From Bifidobacterium reuteri DSM 23975 (GTDB lineage Bacteria > Actinomycetota > Actinomycetes > Actinomycetales > Bifidobacteriaceae): a DNA stretch of 64,000 nucleotides. The notes under the pieces are model-generated. The model was not told where the DNA came from, did no database searches, and was given only the letters and a program-made list of their open reading frames with translations. Where the stretch lies: the NCBI RefSeq assembly GCF_000741695.1, contig NZ_JGZK01000005.1, forward strand, positions 276,089 to 340,088, in the 5' to 3' direction. This document shows, piece after piece, positions 52,550-61,677 of this stretch (position 1 is its first letter; every line of letters begins with the position of its first letter). The translations under genes were made by a program, and so were the position numbers.

Positions 52550-55129
52550 TCATTCCACTCCGGAGTAGGATACGATGCCGCGATTGACTCGATCGGCGGC
52601 TTCATGGGCGATATCCTGCAACGCCTCTCCCCCGTTCAACGGCAACGGGCCGGCTGCGGCAATCTGCTGCAGCACGTCGGCCAGACGTTTGGCCGTTCGG
52701 ACGAAATCACCGCCGGTCATATCCGTTCCGTATAGGCACGACGCCAGCGAATTGCCGTCAGCCCACTCGAACATGACGTCCACGATGCCGCAGTCGGGTT
52801 GTTCGGGTTCCTCAAGACCATGATCCGTGCACAGTTCGCCGATATTCGCGCACACGCCTCGCAATTGCGAGGCCGCGATGGCGATATGTCCGGAAACACC
52901 GCCTGGATAGTGTCTGGGCTCGCCTTGCGCTCCACGGCGGGGTTCATACACCAACGACGAGAGCACCGACGCAAGGCCCTTGGCGTCGAGCTTGTTGAAC
53001 ATGCCGCTGAGCATCGCCTCGCACAGTTCCAAGTCATGTTCGCTGTAGATACGTCGCAGGATGCGTCCCTTGTCGGTAAGGGTCATATCCACCTGACCGT
53101 CGCCGCGGTCCCGCCGATCGAGATATCCGAGCTGGCACAGGATATCGCAGATGCGGTCGAACTGGCGTGCCACGGAACCGGTGCGCGAGTTGTAGCGATC
53201 GGTCACACGATTGAGCTCACGCATCTCGCGCGCCCAGCGATGCCCCCACTTGAGATGCTGCTGCAGATCCGGGCAGTCCCGGCACGGATGCTCATGCTCG
53301 GCCTTGCGGAGGGTTTGAATGTCCGTTTCCAGTTGCCGGAACGCCTGGGAACGGTCGTGGTCGGTCAGGAACACTTCGTGCTTGAGCTTCTTCCGCCCTT
53401 CTTTCTCGATGTCGCTCAATTGCATACGGATGGTCATGAATTGCTTGAAATCGCCATGGCTGCATTGGAATGCCTGCTCATAGCCATCCAGCGCCTTGTT
53501 CAGCGTGGTGATCTGCGATTCCAACTGCCATGCCGACTCGTTGGCCTCCCACTGCGCGAAGGACTGGTCCAGCGTGATGCGTGCGGTCTGATAGTCGCTG
53601 GCGTTGAGCAGGTTCACCGCCATGTTGAAGGTCGGGCGGAAACTGGAATGCAATGGGTAGACACGCTTGGATGACAATGCCGCCGCCGTGGCGGGGATGA
53701 AATCCTGATGATCGACCACGATGGCATGGCCTATGGTGTCTATGCCGCGGCGTCCCGCTCGTCCCGTGAGCTGGGTGAACTCGCCCGGGGTCAGCGCGAC
53801 GTGTCCGGTGCCGTTGTACTTCTCGAGTTTTTCGACCACCACGCAGCGGGCGGGCATGTTGATGCCCAAGGCCAGCGTCTCGGTGGCGAAGACCATCTTG
53901 ACCAGACCTTCCTCGAACAGGCGTTCGACGATTTGCCGGAAGAGCGCGATCATGCCGGCATGATGCGAGGCGAAGCCCTCTTCCAGCGCGAAACGGAATT
54001 TCGAGAACTGCAGGGCCTTGAGATCCTCCTGGCTGAGCTGTCCGGCCACCATGTCGTCCACGATGCGGCGGATCTTGATGGCCTCCTCATCCGTGGTCAA
54101 TTCGAGACCAGCGTTGATGCATTGCTCGACGGCCTGATCACAGCCGTTACGGGAGAAGATGAAATAGATGCCCGGCAGCATGCCTAGGAAATGCAGTTCA
54201 TCCACCACTGCCCAGCGGCGTGGTGTATGGCGTTGTGGCTTCGGCTCACGGCCCTTAGGCCCCTTGCCTTTGAATCCCTTGCGTTTGTCGGGACGCTGCT
54301 CGCCGCGCCTTCTGGCGGCTTTGCGATCCAAGCGGTCAAGGGTGTTGATCAGTTCCGGATTGAGCTTGGTGGTCTGCTGCCCCTGGCCATCGCGCCGGTA
54401 CAGGTCGATGACTTCCGGCTCGGTATGGTCGTCTTGCTGAACGATGACATGCTGTTCCAAAGGTACAGGCCGATGTTCACTGATCACCAGCTTGGTCTCA
54501 CCGCGCACCGAGGCTATCCACCGGGAGAAATCCTCCACATTCGATACCGTTGCGGAAAGCCCCACGATTTTAACGGTTTGGGGAAGATGGATGATGACCT
54601 CTTCCCACACGGGTCCCCGGAAACGATCCGCCAGATAATGCACTTCGTCGAGAATGACATACCGCAATGCGCTGAGCGTGGTCGACCGCTCGTAGATCAT
54701 GTTGCGCAATACCTCGGTGGTCATCACCACGATGTCCGCTTCGGAGTTGATGGATGTGTCTCCGGTGAGCAGTCCCACCTTGTCAGGCCCGTAGACGGCG
54801 ACCAGATCATGGTATTTCTGGTTGCTCAGCGCCTTGATCGGAGTGGTGTAGAAGGCTTTGACGTTGCGGTCCTGAGCCAGATAGATGGCGAAATCGGCCA
54901 CTACCGTCTTTCCTGCGCCTGTAGGTGCGGCCACCAGCACATTGCTGCCGGCCTCGAGAGCCTCATTGGCGTCCTGCTGGAAATCATCCAAGTCGAATGG
55001 CAGCGTCGCCGCGAACCGTGCGGCAATCGTTGAACGACGTTGCTTGGTTTTCTGGAATGATGCGTACCGTTGTGCAGGACTGAGTTTCGTTTCCGATGAA
55101 TCAGCCTTCTGATGATGGTGACGTGCCAT
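52550..55129 (-). CDS. helY: Ski2-like DEAD/DEAH box helicase (HelY)
   Basis: The 859-residue superfamily 2 RNA helicase has Walker A APTGAGKTVV near residue 71, DEVH in LDEVHYLAD near 163, SATVSN (motif III), and motif VI QLTGRAGRRG near 452. The C-terminal third has the Ski2/DSHCT-type helical domain (FMTIRMQLSDIEKEGRKKL and later SSLVYEPRRG). An Arg/Lys-rich insertion is present around residues 255-305. It shares the pafBC-helY neighbourhood seen in mycobacteria, without tatAC between. Confidence 0.93.
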   Translation of the reverse strand: MARHHHQKADSSETKLSPAQRYASFQKTKQRRSTIAARFAATLPFDLDDFQQDANEALEAGSNVLVAAPTGAGKTVVADFAIYLAQDRNVKAFYTTPIKALSNQKYHDLVAVYGPDKVGLLTGDTSINSEADIVVMTTEVLRNMIYERSTTLSALRYVILDEVHYLADRFRGPVWEEVIIHLPQTVKIVGLSATVSNVEDFSRWIASVRGETKLVISEHRPVPLEQHVIVQQDDHTEPEVIDLYRRDGQGQQTTKLNPELINTLDRLDRKAARRRGEQRPDKRKGFKGKGPKGREPKPQRHTPRRWAVVDELHFLGMLPGIYFIFSRNGCDQAVEQCINAGLELTTDEEAIKIRRIVDDMVAGQLSQEDLKALQFSKFRFALEEGFASHHAGMIALFRQIVERLFEEGLVKMVFATETLALGINMPARCVVVEKLEKYNGTGHVALTPGEFTQLTGRAGRRGIDTIGHAIVVDHQDFIPATAAALSSKRVYPLHSSFRPTFNMAVNLLNASDYQTARITLDQSFAQWEANESAWQLESQITTLNKALDGYEQAFQCSHGDFKQFMTIRMQLSDIEKEGRKKLKHEVFLTDHDRSQAFRQLETDIQTLRKAEHEHPCRDCPDLQQHLKWGHRWAREMRELNRVTDRYNSRTGSVARQFDRICDILCQLGYLDRRDRGDGQVDMTLTDKGRILRRIYSEHDLELCEAMLSGMFNKLDAKGLASVLSSLVYEPRRGAQGEPRHYPGGVSGHIAIAASQLRGVCANIGELCTDHGLEEPEQPDCGIVDVMFEWADGNSLASCLYGTDMTGGDFVRTAKRLADVLQQIAAAGPLPLNGGEALQDIAHEAADRVNRGIVSYSGVE

Positions 55130-55141
55130 GATGTCTTTCGT

Positions 55142-55459
55142 TTAGTCGTTGAACCGCTTCCACCTGTTCCAGGCCCGGATGTGGCGTTCACGTTTTGCCG
55201 CCCTACGTCGAATGACCTCCGCATGCGCTTCGGCATAGCGATCCTGCGCGACGCTCAACGGCTGGGTGAAGATGGCGGGCTCAGGCGTGTGCCCGACCGA
55301 ATCTGGCTCGCCCATTGCCGACAGTTTTTCGCCGATGCGGTCACCCGTTTCGCTTGCATCGCGCAATGCGCGGATTCCATGAATACCTGCGTATGCCAGT
55401 CCGCAGATGATCATGGCAAGCATGAACAGCGCCAATATCAGCCATATCCACCAAGGCAT
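55142..55459 (-). CDS. Small membrane protein between pafBC and helY
   Basis: A 105-residue protein with one N-terminal membrane segment (WIWLILALFMLAMIICGLAYA) and a long basic C-terminal helix (AHAEVIRRRAAKRERHIRAW). AAGGAG precedes the ATG. It sits where tatA and tatC are found in mycobacteria, but it is neither. 12 bases before helY, 13 after pafBC, so it belongs to that operon. Function unknown. Confidence 0.75.
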   Translation of the reverse strand: MPWWIWLILALFMLAMIICGLAYAGIHGIRALRDASETGDRIGEKLSAMGEPDSVGHTPEPAIFTQPLSVAQDRYAEAHAEVIRRRAAKRERHIRAWNRWKRFND

Positions 55460-55472
55460 GGCGACTCCTTAC

Positions 55473-57392
55473 TTATTTGGATGCATTGGCGCTGAGGCTC
55501 AATTCCCGTTCAGCGCGGGCGATGATCATGGTGCGAAGCGTTTCCGGGGCGACCGCCGTGATATGTCTTGCGTGCGCAATGCAGAAGGCGACGAACCAAG
55601 AGTCGGAGGAAACGGTCAGATGCACCTTCTCCCCCGCTCCGCACTGTTCCACAGTGGCACCCGGCAGCGTCTTGATGAACGGCAGATCCGCCTGGTCGGT
55701 GATGAATACCGCTTCCGTGCCATTGTCGAAGCTCCACTTGCGCAGTTCGCTGACGGGCATGTTGGGCACATCGATGGCCTGGACGGGCTTGACGACCTCG
55801 GCCTTTTCGATGCGGGCCAAACGGAGCACCTGCCAGGTGCGAGGCTTTCCGTTCGCCTTGTCGATGGTCTTGTCTTTGGAGACGTATGCCTTCTTCTCCT
55901 TGGGGGCGGCGGATTCGACGTCCGTATAGACGGCCGCATAGTAGACGCCCTCATCGATGAAGATCTTCGCCGGCGCCACCAGCTTGCGCCGGGTGCGACC
56001 GGTGCCATCGGTGTATTCCATGTCGAGCAGGGATTCGGTGTTGATGGCACGCTTGACCACGGAGAAGCTGCGCGGCTCGAGCTCGTAGCCGGTCAGGCTC
56101 AGCCACGGTGTCTGCCCGGGAGTCACGTGACGGCGGAGCCTCATATACAGCGATTCGGCTTGGGCGCGCTGCTTGTCGGGCAGCAGCGGGGAATGGGCGA
56201 GATAGCTCACCGATGCGGTCAGCATGCTCAGATACTGGGGCGAGATGCCCGCGAGACGCTCCAAGCCCAGGGAATTCGTCGCAGAGACGATGCCTTCCGA
56301 GTCCAGCAGCGGCCAATCGATGTCGAAGAACTGGCTTCCCGCCATTTCGCCGTCATCGGACACCGTGGTAAGGGTATTGATGTCCTTGTGGATGATGTTG
56401 ACGAACTTCTTCAACTCATCATCGTTCTTGGGCTTGCCGATGAAGCGGACCGCAAGCTCGCTCATCGAGAATTCCTCGCCGAGATGCGCAGACAGGAACA
56501 GCATCAGGCGCAGGCGTCGATCGACCTCGCTGCCCGTCTGGAACGCCGAGCTGCTTTTCTTGTTCTGGGCCTTGATGGATTCCGGGTCGCCTGGCTCGCT
56601 GACTTCGCGGCTGATCGAGGGAGACACGACGGATGCGCTGACCGGACCGGCGGATTCGTCGGCCAAGGCGAACTGGCTGGCGGCGTGCAGACGACGGTGA
56701 TAGGCGTCCACCGCCTCCTGGGGGCTGACAATCATGGCGCCGGGATGCTCCAGCACGTACATGGCCAGATCGTCGGAATCCGTATACGCCACATTCAGCT
56801 GTTCGCCATCAACGTCCACCGTGGCTGCGAAGCGACGGGAGTCGATCACCTTGACCAGCGAGTCCGGAATGTGCTGCGTACCAAGCCCCGGAGCGATGGA
56901 ATCCAGACCCAAGCCCGGAATGGGTGTCTGCGGGACGCGGGGGGTGGTGCGGGATGCCCTCTGAGCGATCTGCGATTGGTCGGGCTCGGAGGAAATCGCC
57001 ATGGAGCGTGCAAGATAATTGGCTGCGGCCAGAACAGGCATGTCCTCAGGCTCGAACATCAGGCGTATGCGAGGCTCATCACCCAATTGCAGACGATATG
57101 ATGCGAAATCTTGGCCTTCGGACTTCGAAGAGTATTCCGGCTGGCGTGATTCGATGGCAATGCCCATGGCCGCAAGCTTGGCGCGATCGCGCTGGAATTG
57201 TTTGGCGAATGCCGCCTTTGCCGCCTGATCGGCGAGTTCCCCATACGAATCGGCGTAGGCCTTGACTCGTTGTGCAATCTGGCGGGAAGTCAGCCATTGC
57301 GGGAACGCGGACGACAACACGGCCAGTACATCCAGCTCGTGCTTACCCCACTTGTCGGAAAAACGCCGACGCCCGCTTGTACCTTCTGCCAT
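55473..57392 (-). CDS. pafBC: Fused PafB-PafC WYL-domain DNA damage regulator
   Basis: A 639-residue protein made of two WYL-type regulators in tandem. The first starts with a winged helix (HELDVLAVLSSAFPQWLTSR, QFQRDRAKLAAMGIAIE) and a WYL domain near 165-235. A linker (about 240-290) leads to a second HTH (SEVDRRLRLMLFLSAHLG) and a WYL domain near 455-560 with WSFDNGTEAVFI. In mycobacteria separate PafB and PafC activate many DNA repair genes without LexA; fusions are known in some actinobacteria. It opens the operon with the small membrane protein and helY. Confidence 0.9.
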   Translation of the reverse strand: MAEGTSGRRRFSDKWGKHELDVLAVLSSAFPQWLTSRQIAQRVKAYADSYGELADQAAKAAFAKQFQRDRAKLAAMGIAIESRQPEYSSKSEGQDFASYRLQLGDEPRIRLMFEPEDMPVLAAANYLARSMAISSEPDQSQIAQRASRTTPRVPQTPIPGLGLDSIAPGLGTQHIPDSLVKVIDSRRFAATVDVDGEQLNVAYTDSDDLAMYVLEHPGAMIVSPQEAVDAYHRRLHAASQFALADESAGPVSASVVSPSISREVSEPGDPESIKAQNKKSSSAFQTGSEVDRRLRLMLFLSAHLGEEFSMSELAVRFIGKPKNDDELKKFVNIIHKDINTLTTVSDDGEMAGSQFFDIDWPLLDSEGIVSATNSLGLERLAGISPQYLSMLTASVSYLAHSPLLPDKQRAQAESLYMRLRRHVTPGQTPWLSLTGYELEPRSFSVVKRAINTESLLDMEYTDGTGRTRRKLVAPAKIFIDEGVYYAAVYTDVESAAPKEKKAYVSKDKTIDKANGKPRTWQVLRLARIEKAEVVKPVQAIDVPNMPVSELRKWSFDNGTEAVFITDQADLPFIKTLPGATVEQCGAGEKVHLTVSSDSWFVAFCIAHARHITAVAPETLRTMIIARAERELSLSANASK

Positions 57393-57450
57393 TAGTCCTC
57401 ACGTGTAATTATTGTTTCGTTATAAGTGTGTGAGATTTTTTCCTCACGCT

Positions 57451-57532
57451 CCCTCTATATTAGAGGGTTTTTTCTGTATTATGCGCCATTTCACGAAATT
57501 TGGCGGCTCTTTTTTGCCGGAGCCGCCAAATT
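57451..57532. terminator. Two hairpins between pafBC and the uridylyltransferase gene
   Basis: CCCTCTA/TAGAGGG (57451-57467) is followed by TTTTTT on the plus strand. A 13-bp perfect stem AATTTGGCGGCTC (57497-57509) and its complement (57520-57532) lies 12 bases after the uridylyltransferase stop and likely terminates that gene. Confidence 0.6.
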
Positions 57533-57543
57533 CCGCAGTGCCA

Positions 57544-59076
57544 TCACACCCAGTCGTCAGGCTCGATGCCTTGCGGGCCAACATATTCGCCGTTGGGCAC
57601 GTAGCTCGGCTCGTCCTTGTCTTCGAGTTTGGCGTCGGCGAACATGACCACATCGCGTCCGAACGTCCAATCCCCCTTGATGGTCACCGAATTCGCGGCG
57701 GCCAGCGATGGGACCGCATAGGGGAAACGCTCGTCGAAATCATGGATGTTCTTGTAGAACCGTGGATCGAGATCGACGTTCGGGAAGATGTAGTTGCCGT
57801 CCTCCATCTCATAGGTATCGGTCAGGTGGAAGCGGTCGGAACGCATGATGAACAGGTCGTTCGTGGTCTTCACCGGCAGGAACCGCATGCGGTCGACCTG
57901 CACGCAGATGGCCCCGTTGAACAGTCCGATGGCGGCGCCCATCGCGGTTTCCAGCTGAATGACCTTCTCGGAATCAGGGTTGGTGGGGTCCACGGTCTTC
58001 CTGTTGCGGATCACCGGCAGCGGCAGCACGCCATTGTATTCGGCAAGCTTGGCCTTCAGCGCGTCGATGCGAATCCAGATCGAATTCGTGTTGAAATACG
58101 GATGCTTGGAGATGTCCTGTGCCGCTTCCTTGTCGTCCGGATGCACCTGGCTCATTTCGCGGAGCATGAGGCGGCCGGTGGCCTTGTCCCTCACGATGTG
58201 GCCGCCCTTGCGGTCGGCAGGCGTGCGGATGGCCACTTCGGCCATGAACGGCGCTCCGGTATTCTCGAAATGCTGTGCCAGGGTGCGCGAGGGGCGCGCG
58301 CCCAGATTGTCAGAGTTCGAGATGAACAGGTACTTGAACCCATGCTCCTCCAGAACGTCCAGCAGACCGGACTCCCAGATAGTGGAGAACAGGTCACCAT
58401 GTCCCGGCGGGCACCATTCCAGTTCGGGGTTCTGCGGGAAACTGACCGGCTCTCCGGTGGCCGCCACCAGCTTCGGCTCCTGATGCTGGATGATTTCCAT
58501 GGGGATTTCGGTCTGTTCAAACTTGCGATTGTACTTGAGCACCTTCATCGTATCCGCGGAAGTGCGGAAGGAGTTCATGAAGGTCAGCGGCAGTTCCACG
58601 TGAAGACGGTTGCGGGCGGTCAGCACCTGGCCGATGATGATGTCGATGAAACGCATCTGCTTGGCCTTATGGCGACGAACAGGCAACAGGGACTTAGCGC
58701 ATTCGAGACCCATCGAGGTGCCAAGTCCGCCGTTGAGCTTGAGGAAAGCGGTCTTGGCGAAAGCGTCTACGGCCTTGTCGTGGTTGATGGTCTCATACAC
58801 GTCATGGAAGCTCGGCACCTTTTCGAGCGGCTCGACGTCCTCCTCGCGAATCCAACTAGATGATTCCTCATGGCGCCAGACATTGAACAGGTGATGGAAC
58901 TGGTTGATGGCAGTTTCGCTCATGCCATGTTCGCGCATTTTGACGGCGGAGCGTTCGAACAGCGCATCATCGGCGTTCTCTTCGCCGCTTGAGGGTGTGA
59001 CGTCGATAGTAGTACGAGTGTTTTCGATCTTGTCTTCCTCGTCGCCTGATTGCGTGCCGTTGGTCGGTTCGGTCAT
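57544..59076 (-). CDS. ugpA: UTP-glucose-1-phosphate uridylyltransferase (eukaryote-type)
   Basis: The 510-residue enzyme makes UDP-glucose. It belongs to the eukaryote-type UGPase family, not the GalU type: LKLNGGLGTSMGLECAKSLL (nucleotide loop, about 112-131), FMNSFRTSADT, WCPPGHGDLF, LFISNSDNLGAR and FNTNSIWI. In bifidobacteria this enzyme serves galactose and lacto-N-biose use through the Leloir pathway. The Asp/Glu-rich first 35 residues are probably disordered. GGGATTTG upstream is a weak ribosome binding site. Confidence 0.93.
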   Translation of the reverse strand: MTEPTNGTQSGDEEDKIENTRTTIDVTPSSGEENADDALFERSAVKMREHGMSETAINQFHHLFNVWRHEESSSWIREEDVEPLEKVPSFHDVYETINHDKAVDAFAKTAFLKLNGGLGTSMGLECAKSLLPVRRHKAKQMRFIDIIIGQVLTARNRLHVELPLTFMNSFRTSADTMKVLKYNRKFEQTEIPMEIIQHQEPKLVAATGEPVSFPQNPELEWCPPGHGDLFSTIWESGLLDVLEEHGFKYLFISNSDNLGARPSRTLAQHFENTGAPFMAEVAIRTPADRKGGHIVRDKATGRLMLREMSQVHPDDKEAAQDISKHPYFNTNSIWIRIDALKAKLAEYNGVLPLPVIRNRKTVDPTNPDSEKVIQLETAMGAAIGLFNGAICVQVDRMRFLPVKTTNDLFIMRSDRFHLTDTYEMEDGNYIFPNVDLDPRFYKNIHDFDERFPYAVPSLAAANSVTIKGDWTFGRDVVMFADAKLEDKDEPSYVPNGEYVGPQGIEPDDWV

Positions 59077-59259
59077 TCAAATCCCTTTCGTCAAAACTAC
59101 AAGGCACAAGTCTATCGCTTGAACAAGCAGAATACCCTGTAACAAGGGTGTCAGATGGGATAACGGGATGCTTTTCTGATGAACAACACGTGAACAGCAT
59201 ACCGAATGGAGATGTGTATGAGGTCCCAAGTGTGAGGAGCCGTACTTGGAAGTAAGGAA

Positions 59260-60051
59260 TCAGAAATCAGTCGATGCCTGCGCGATGACGCCGTCCGCCA
59301 GCATCTGATAGCACCGCTTCGATGGGTGGAAGTTGTCATAAGCCCAGAATTCGTCATCGGTCAGGCCGGTATCGTAATGCGTCATATCCACGAATCGCAC
59401 CTGTTTGTCGGCGCAGATGCGTTTGCTGATGGCCGTCTGCGCGTCGGTCATGTCCAGAATGGCTTTGCGCAGGACCCGTCCGAGCGCCGGAGACCGGTAC
59501 ACCTGTCCGGAGCTGATGACTACGACATGCGGGCACAGAGCCTTTGCCTCGTCGATGGCAGCAGTCAGATCCGAGCGCCACTCCTTGGCACTGCGTCTGG
59601 CCATCACGTCGTTGGACCCGGCACAAAGCACCAGCAGATCAGGTTGTTCCTTGACCTGCGGCAGCAGACGGAAGCGTACACGGCGCATGGTGGCACCGAG
59701 TCTGCCGTACGTCGCCCATTGCACGGGACGATTGATTATGGAGGCCAGCGTGCGGGCCATGTCGGGCACCAGACCTTCCTGCTGGTCGTCGACACCGCAT
59801 CCCACGGTCAGCGAATCGCCGACGACGACCAGGGAGAACGGCGCTGCCGTTCGGACGGTTGGTCCTGATGCCTCGGGACTCACAGTTCCATTGTCGATAT
59901 CAGAGGTTGTTGCATGCTGCGCATCCGCGTCATGGGGCATTGGCACGGATCCGCGGCGCTCGCCATCCGGTTCCGGCGCGAGCTTCACCGTATGCTGAGC
60001 GACCACAGCCTCCGTTAGCGCGATAGGCCTCTCCCACCACGACAATGCCAT
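59260..60051 (-). CDS. SGNH/GDSL-family hydrolase
   Basis: The 263-residue protein has the SGNH blocks: VVVGDSLTVGCGV (Ser, about residue 80), YGRLGATM (Gly), VLCAGSNDVMARR (Asn) and FWAYDNFHPSK (catalytic Asp-His). No signal peptide, so it is likely cytoplasmic, although a 65-residue disordered region precedes the domain. GAGGGAGAC lies just before the ATG at 60051; the open frame to 60243 is unsupported. Substrate (ester or acyl group) unknown. Confidence 0.85.
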   Translation of the reverse strand: MALSWWERPIALTEAVVAQHTVKLAPEPDGERRGSVPMPHDADAQHATTSDIDNGTVSPEASGPTVRTAAPFSLVVVGDSLTVGCGVDDQQEGLVPDMARTLASIINRPVQWATYGRLGATMRRVRFRLLPQVKEQPDLLVLCAGSNDVMARRSAKEWRSDLTAAIDEAKALCPHVVVISSGQVYRSPALGRVLRKAILDMTDAQTAISKRICADKQVRFVDMTHYDTGLTDDEFWAYDNFHPSKRCYQMLADGVIAQASTDF

Positions 60052-60243
60052 GATCGTCTCCCTCTCCCCCAGTTCGTCCGTATGCTTGGTGCCGTCTATA
60101 TGCTTGGTACCGCGTGTGCCGCATATGATGCCGCCGCGCCTCATTGTAACGATGGTGCCAGAGCGATGATGCCATCGGATGCACATGATGGACCGGTATG
60201 AGGATTGCTCCTCTGCGAGTCGATTGCCGGTCACCTTTTGCAT

Positions 60244-60326
60244 GCGGGACGAGGGACTGAGGGGAAAGTCATTTTGTCGGCAAATATCTGGTGCAAGACA
60301 CTAGTATCCCGCGTCAGATATTCATT
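60244..60326 (+). repeat. Partial palindromic repeat and CTAGTAT element next to the IS
   Basis: GCGGGACGAGGGACTGAGGGG (60244-60264, written as GCGGGAC then GACTGAGGGG) resembles the 3' half of the module at 8189. CTAGTATCCCGCGTCA at 60301-60316 matches CTAGTATCCTGCGTCA at 8151-8166 but for one base. The IS left end follows 11 bases later. Confidence 0.5.
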
Positions 60327-61657
60327 GGCCTTTCGCTGTTTGTAGTGGGTTGGCTGGTGTGCGGTGTGATGTCTGTCGGGTAGGTTGGAGGCATGGATAC
60401 CTCGCATTTGTTCACAGCCGCGCTCCAGCTTCCGATGCCTTGGAAGGTCGAGTCCGTGGATTTCCGGGACGGCGACGACGGCAGGCAGGAGCTGCACATC
60501 ACGATCGGTTTCGAGGCGGGCTCCCGCTTTCGCTGCCCCGAGCCGGGGTGCCGGCAGGACGAGTGCCCGGTGCATGACACGCGCGGGCGCGTGTGGAGGC
60601 ATCTGAACTTCTTCCAGTACAAGGCGTTCATCCATGCCGGCGTGCCACGCGTGGCATGCCCGGAGCATGGCGTGAGGACCGTGCCTGTCCCGTGGGCGAG
60701 GCCGGGCAGCGGGTTCACGCTCCTGTTCGAGGCGTGGGCGGTCGAGATGGCCCGCCACCTGCCGGTCAGCACGCTCGCCGAGCAGGTCGACGAGACCGAC
60801 ACCCGCCTGTGGCGGTTCATCGCCCACTACGTGGACGAGGCCCGCAGACTCGAGGACTACACGGGCGTGGAGGCCATCGGTATCGACGAGACCAGCCGCA
60901 AGGGGCACAACTACATCACGGTGGTCGCCGACCTCGTCGAGCACGACGTGATCAACGTGACGGCCGGCAAGGACTCGTCCACGGTGAAGCGGTTCGTCGA
61001 CGACTTCACGGCGCACAACGGAGTGCCCGGATACGTGCGGCTCGTCACCTGCGACATGAGCCTGGGGTTCCGGAAGGGCATCCGCGAATACCTGCCCAAC
61101 GCGGAGCGGATCGTCGACAAGTTCCACGTTGTCAAGCACGCCAACGAGGCCGTCGACAAGGTCCGGAAGGCCGAAGGACGCTCCAACGGGCTGCTGAAGA
61201 GGACGAAGTACCTGTGGCTGCGCAACGAGTCCGGGCTGAGCGAACTGCAGTTGGAGACCAAACACGCTCTCATGAAACAGCGGCTGAAGACCGGCCGGGC
61301 GTGCCAGATGCGCGAGACCCTGCAGGACATCTACGAGACCAGCCGCACGCCGGCCGAGGCGTGGTCGCGCCTGCATCGCCTGTGCTCGTGGATGATGCAC
61401 TCACGGCTGGAACCCATGAAGGACCTCGCCCGCATGATCCGCAGGCACTGGAACGAGATCCTGGCCTACTTCACCCACCCGTACACCAACGCGGTCCTCG
61501 AGGGCGTCAACAGCGTCATCCAGAACGTCAAACGACGAGCACGCGGATTCAGGAACATGGACTACTTCGCCACCATGATCTACCTTACCTGCGGCAAACT
61601 CGACCTCAAAGCAGTCACCGCCTAACCCCCGCGACCCACCACAAACAGCGAATAGCC
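60327..61657 (+). mobile_element. ISL3-family insertion sequence
   Basis: 1331 bases with imperfect terminal inverted repeats: left GGCCTTTCGCTGTTTGTAGT (from 60327) and right, on the other strand, GGCTATTCGCTGTTTGTGGT (from 61657); 22 of 27 positions match. It encodes one transposase. No 8-base target duplication could be recognised at the ends, so the element may be old or the flanks rearranged. Confidence 0.85.
60393..61625 (+). CDS. ISL3-family transposase
   Basis: The 410-residue transposase has an N-terminal zinc-finger-like region (RCPEPGCRQDECPVHDT and ACPEHGVRTV), a helix-turn-helix (LPVSTLAEQVDETDTRLWRF) and a DDE catalytic domain: Asp in IGIDETSRKGHNY, Asp in LVTCDMSLGFRKG, and Glu in NAVLEGVNSVIQNVKRRARG near the end. 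The frame is intact and full length, so the element may be active. TTGGAGG precedes the ATG. Confidence 0.95.
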   Translation: MDTSHLFTAALQLPMPWKVESVDFRDGDDGRQELHITIGFEAGSRFRCPEPGCRQDECPVHDTRGRVWRHLNFFQYKAFIHAGVPRVACPEHGVRTVPVPWARPGSGFTLLFEAWAVEMARHLPVSTLAEQVDETDTRLWRFIAHYVDEARRLEDYTGVEAIGIDETSRKGHNYITVVADLVEHDVINVTAGKDSSTVKRFVDDFTAHNGVPGYVRLVTCDMSLGFRKGIREYLPNAERIVDKFHVVKHANEAVDKVRKAEGRSNGLLKRTKYLWLRNESGLSELQLETKHALMKQRLKTGRACQMRETLQDIYETSRTPAEAWSRLHRLCSWMMHSRLEPMKDLARMIRRHWNEILAYFTHPYTNAVLEGVNSVIQNVKRRARGFRNMDYFATMIYLTCGKLDLKAVTA

Positions 61658-61677
61658 CATAAACGTTTAGGAATTCA

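Noticed and set aside
57412..58863. 483-codon open frame opposite the uridylyltransferase
   Set aside because: Mirror frame of a clear gene; no start signal or domain.
60327..61657. 8-base target duplication expected for an ISL3 element
   Set aside because: Sequences directly outside the inverted repeats (ATATTCATT and CATAAACG) do not match.
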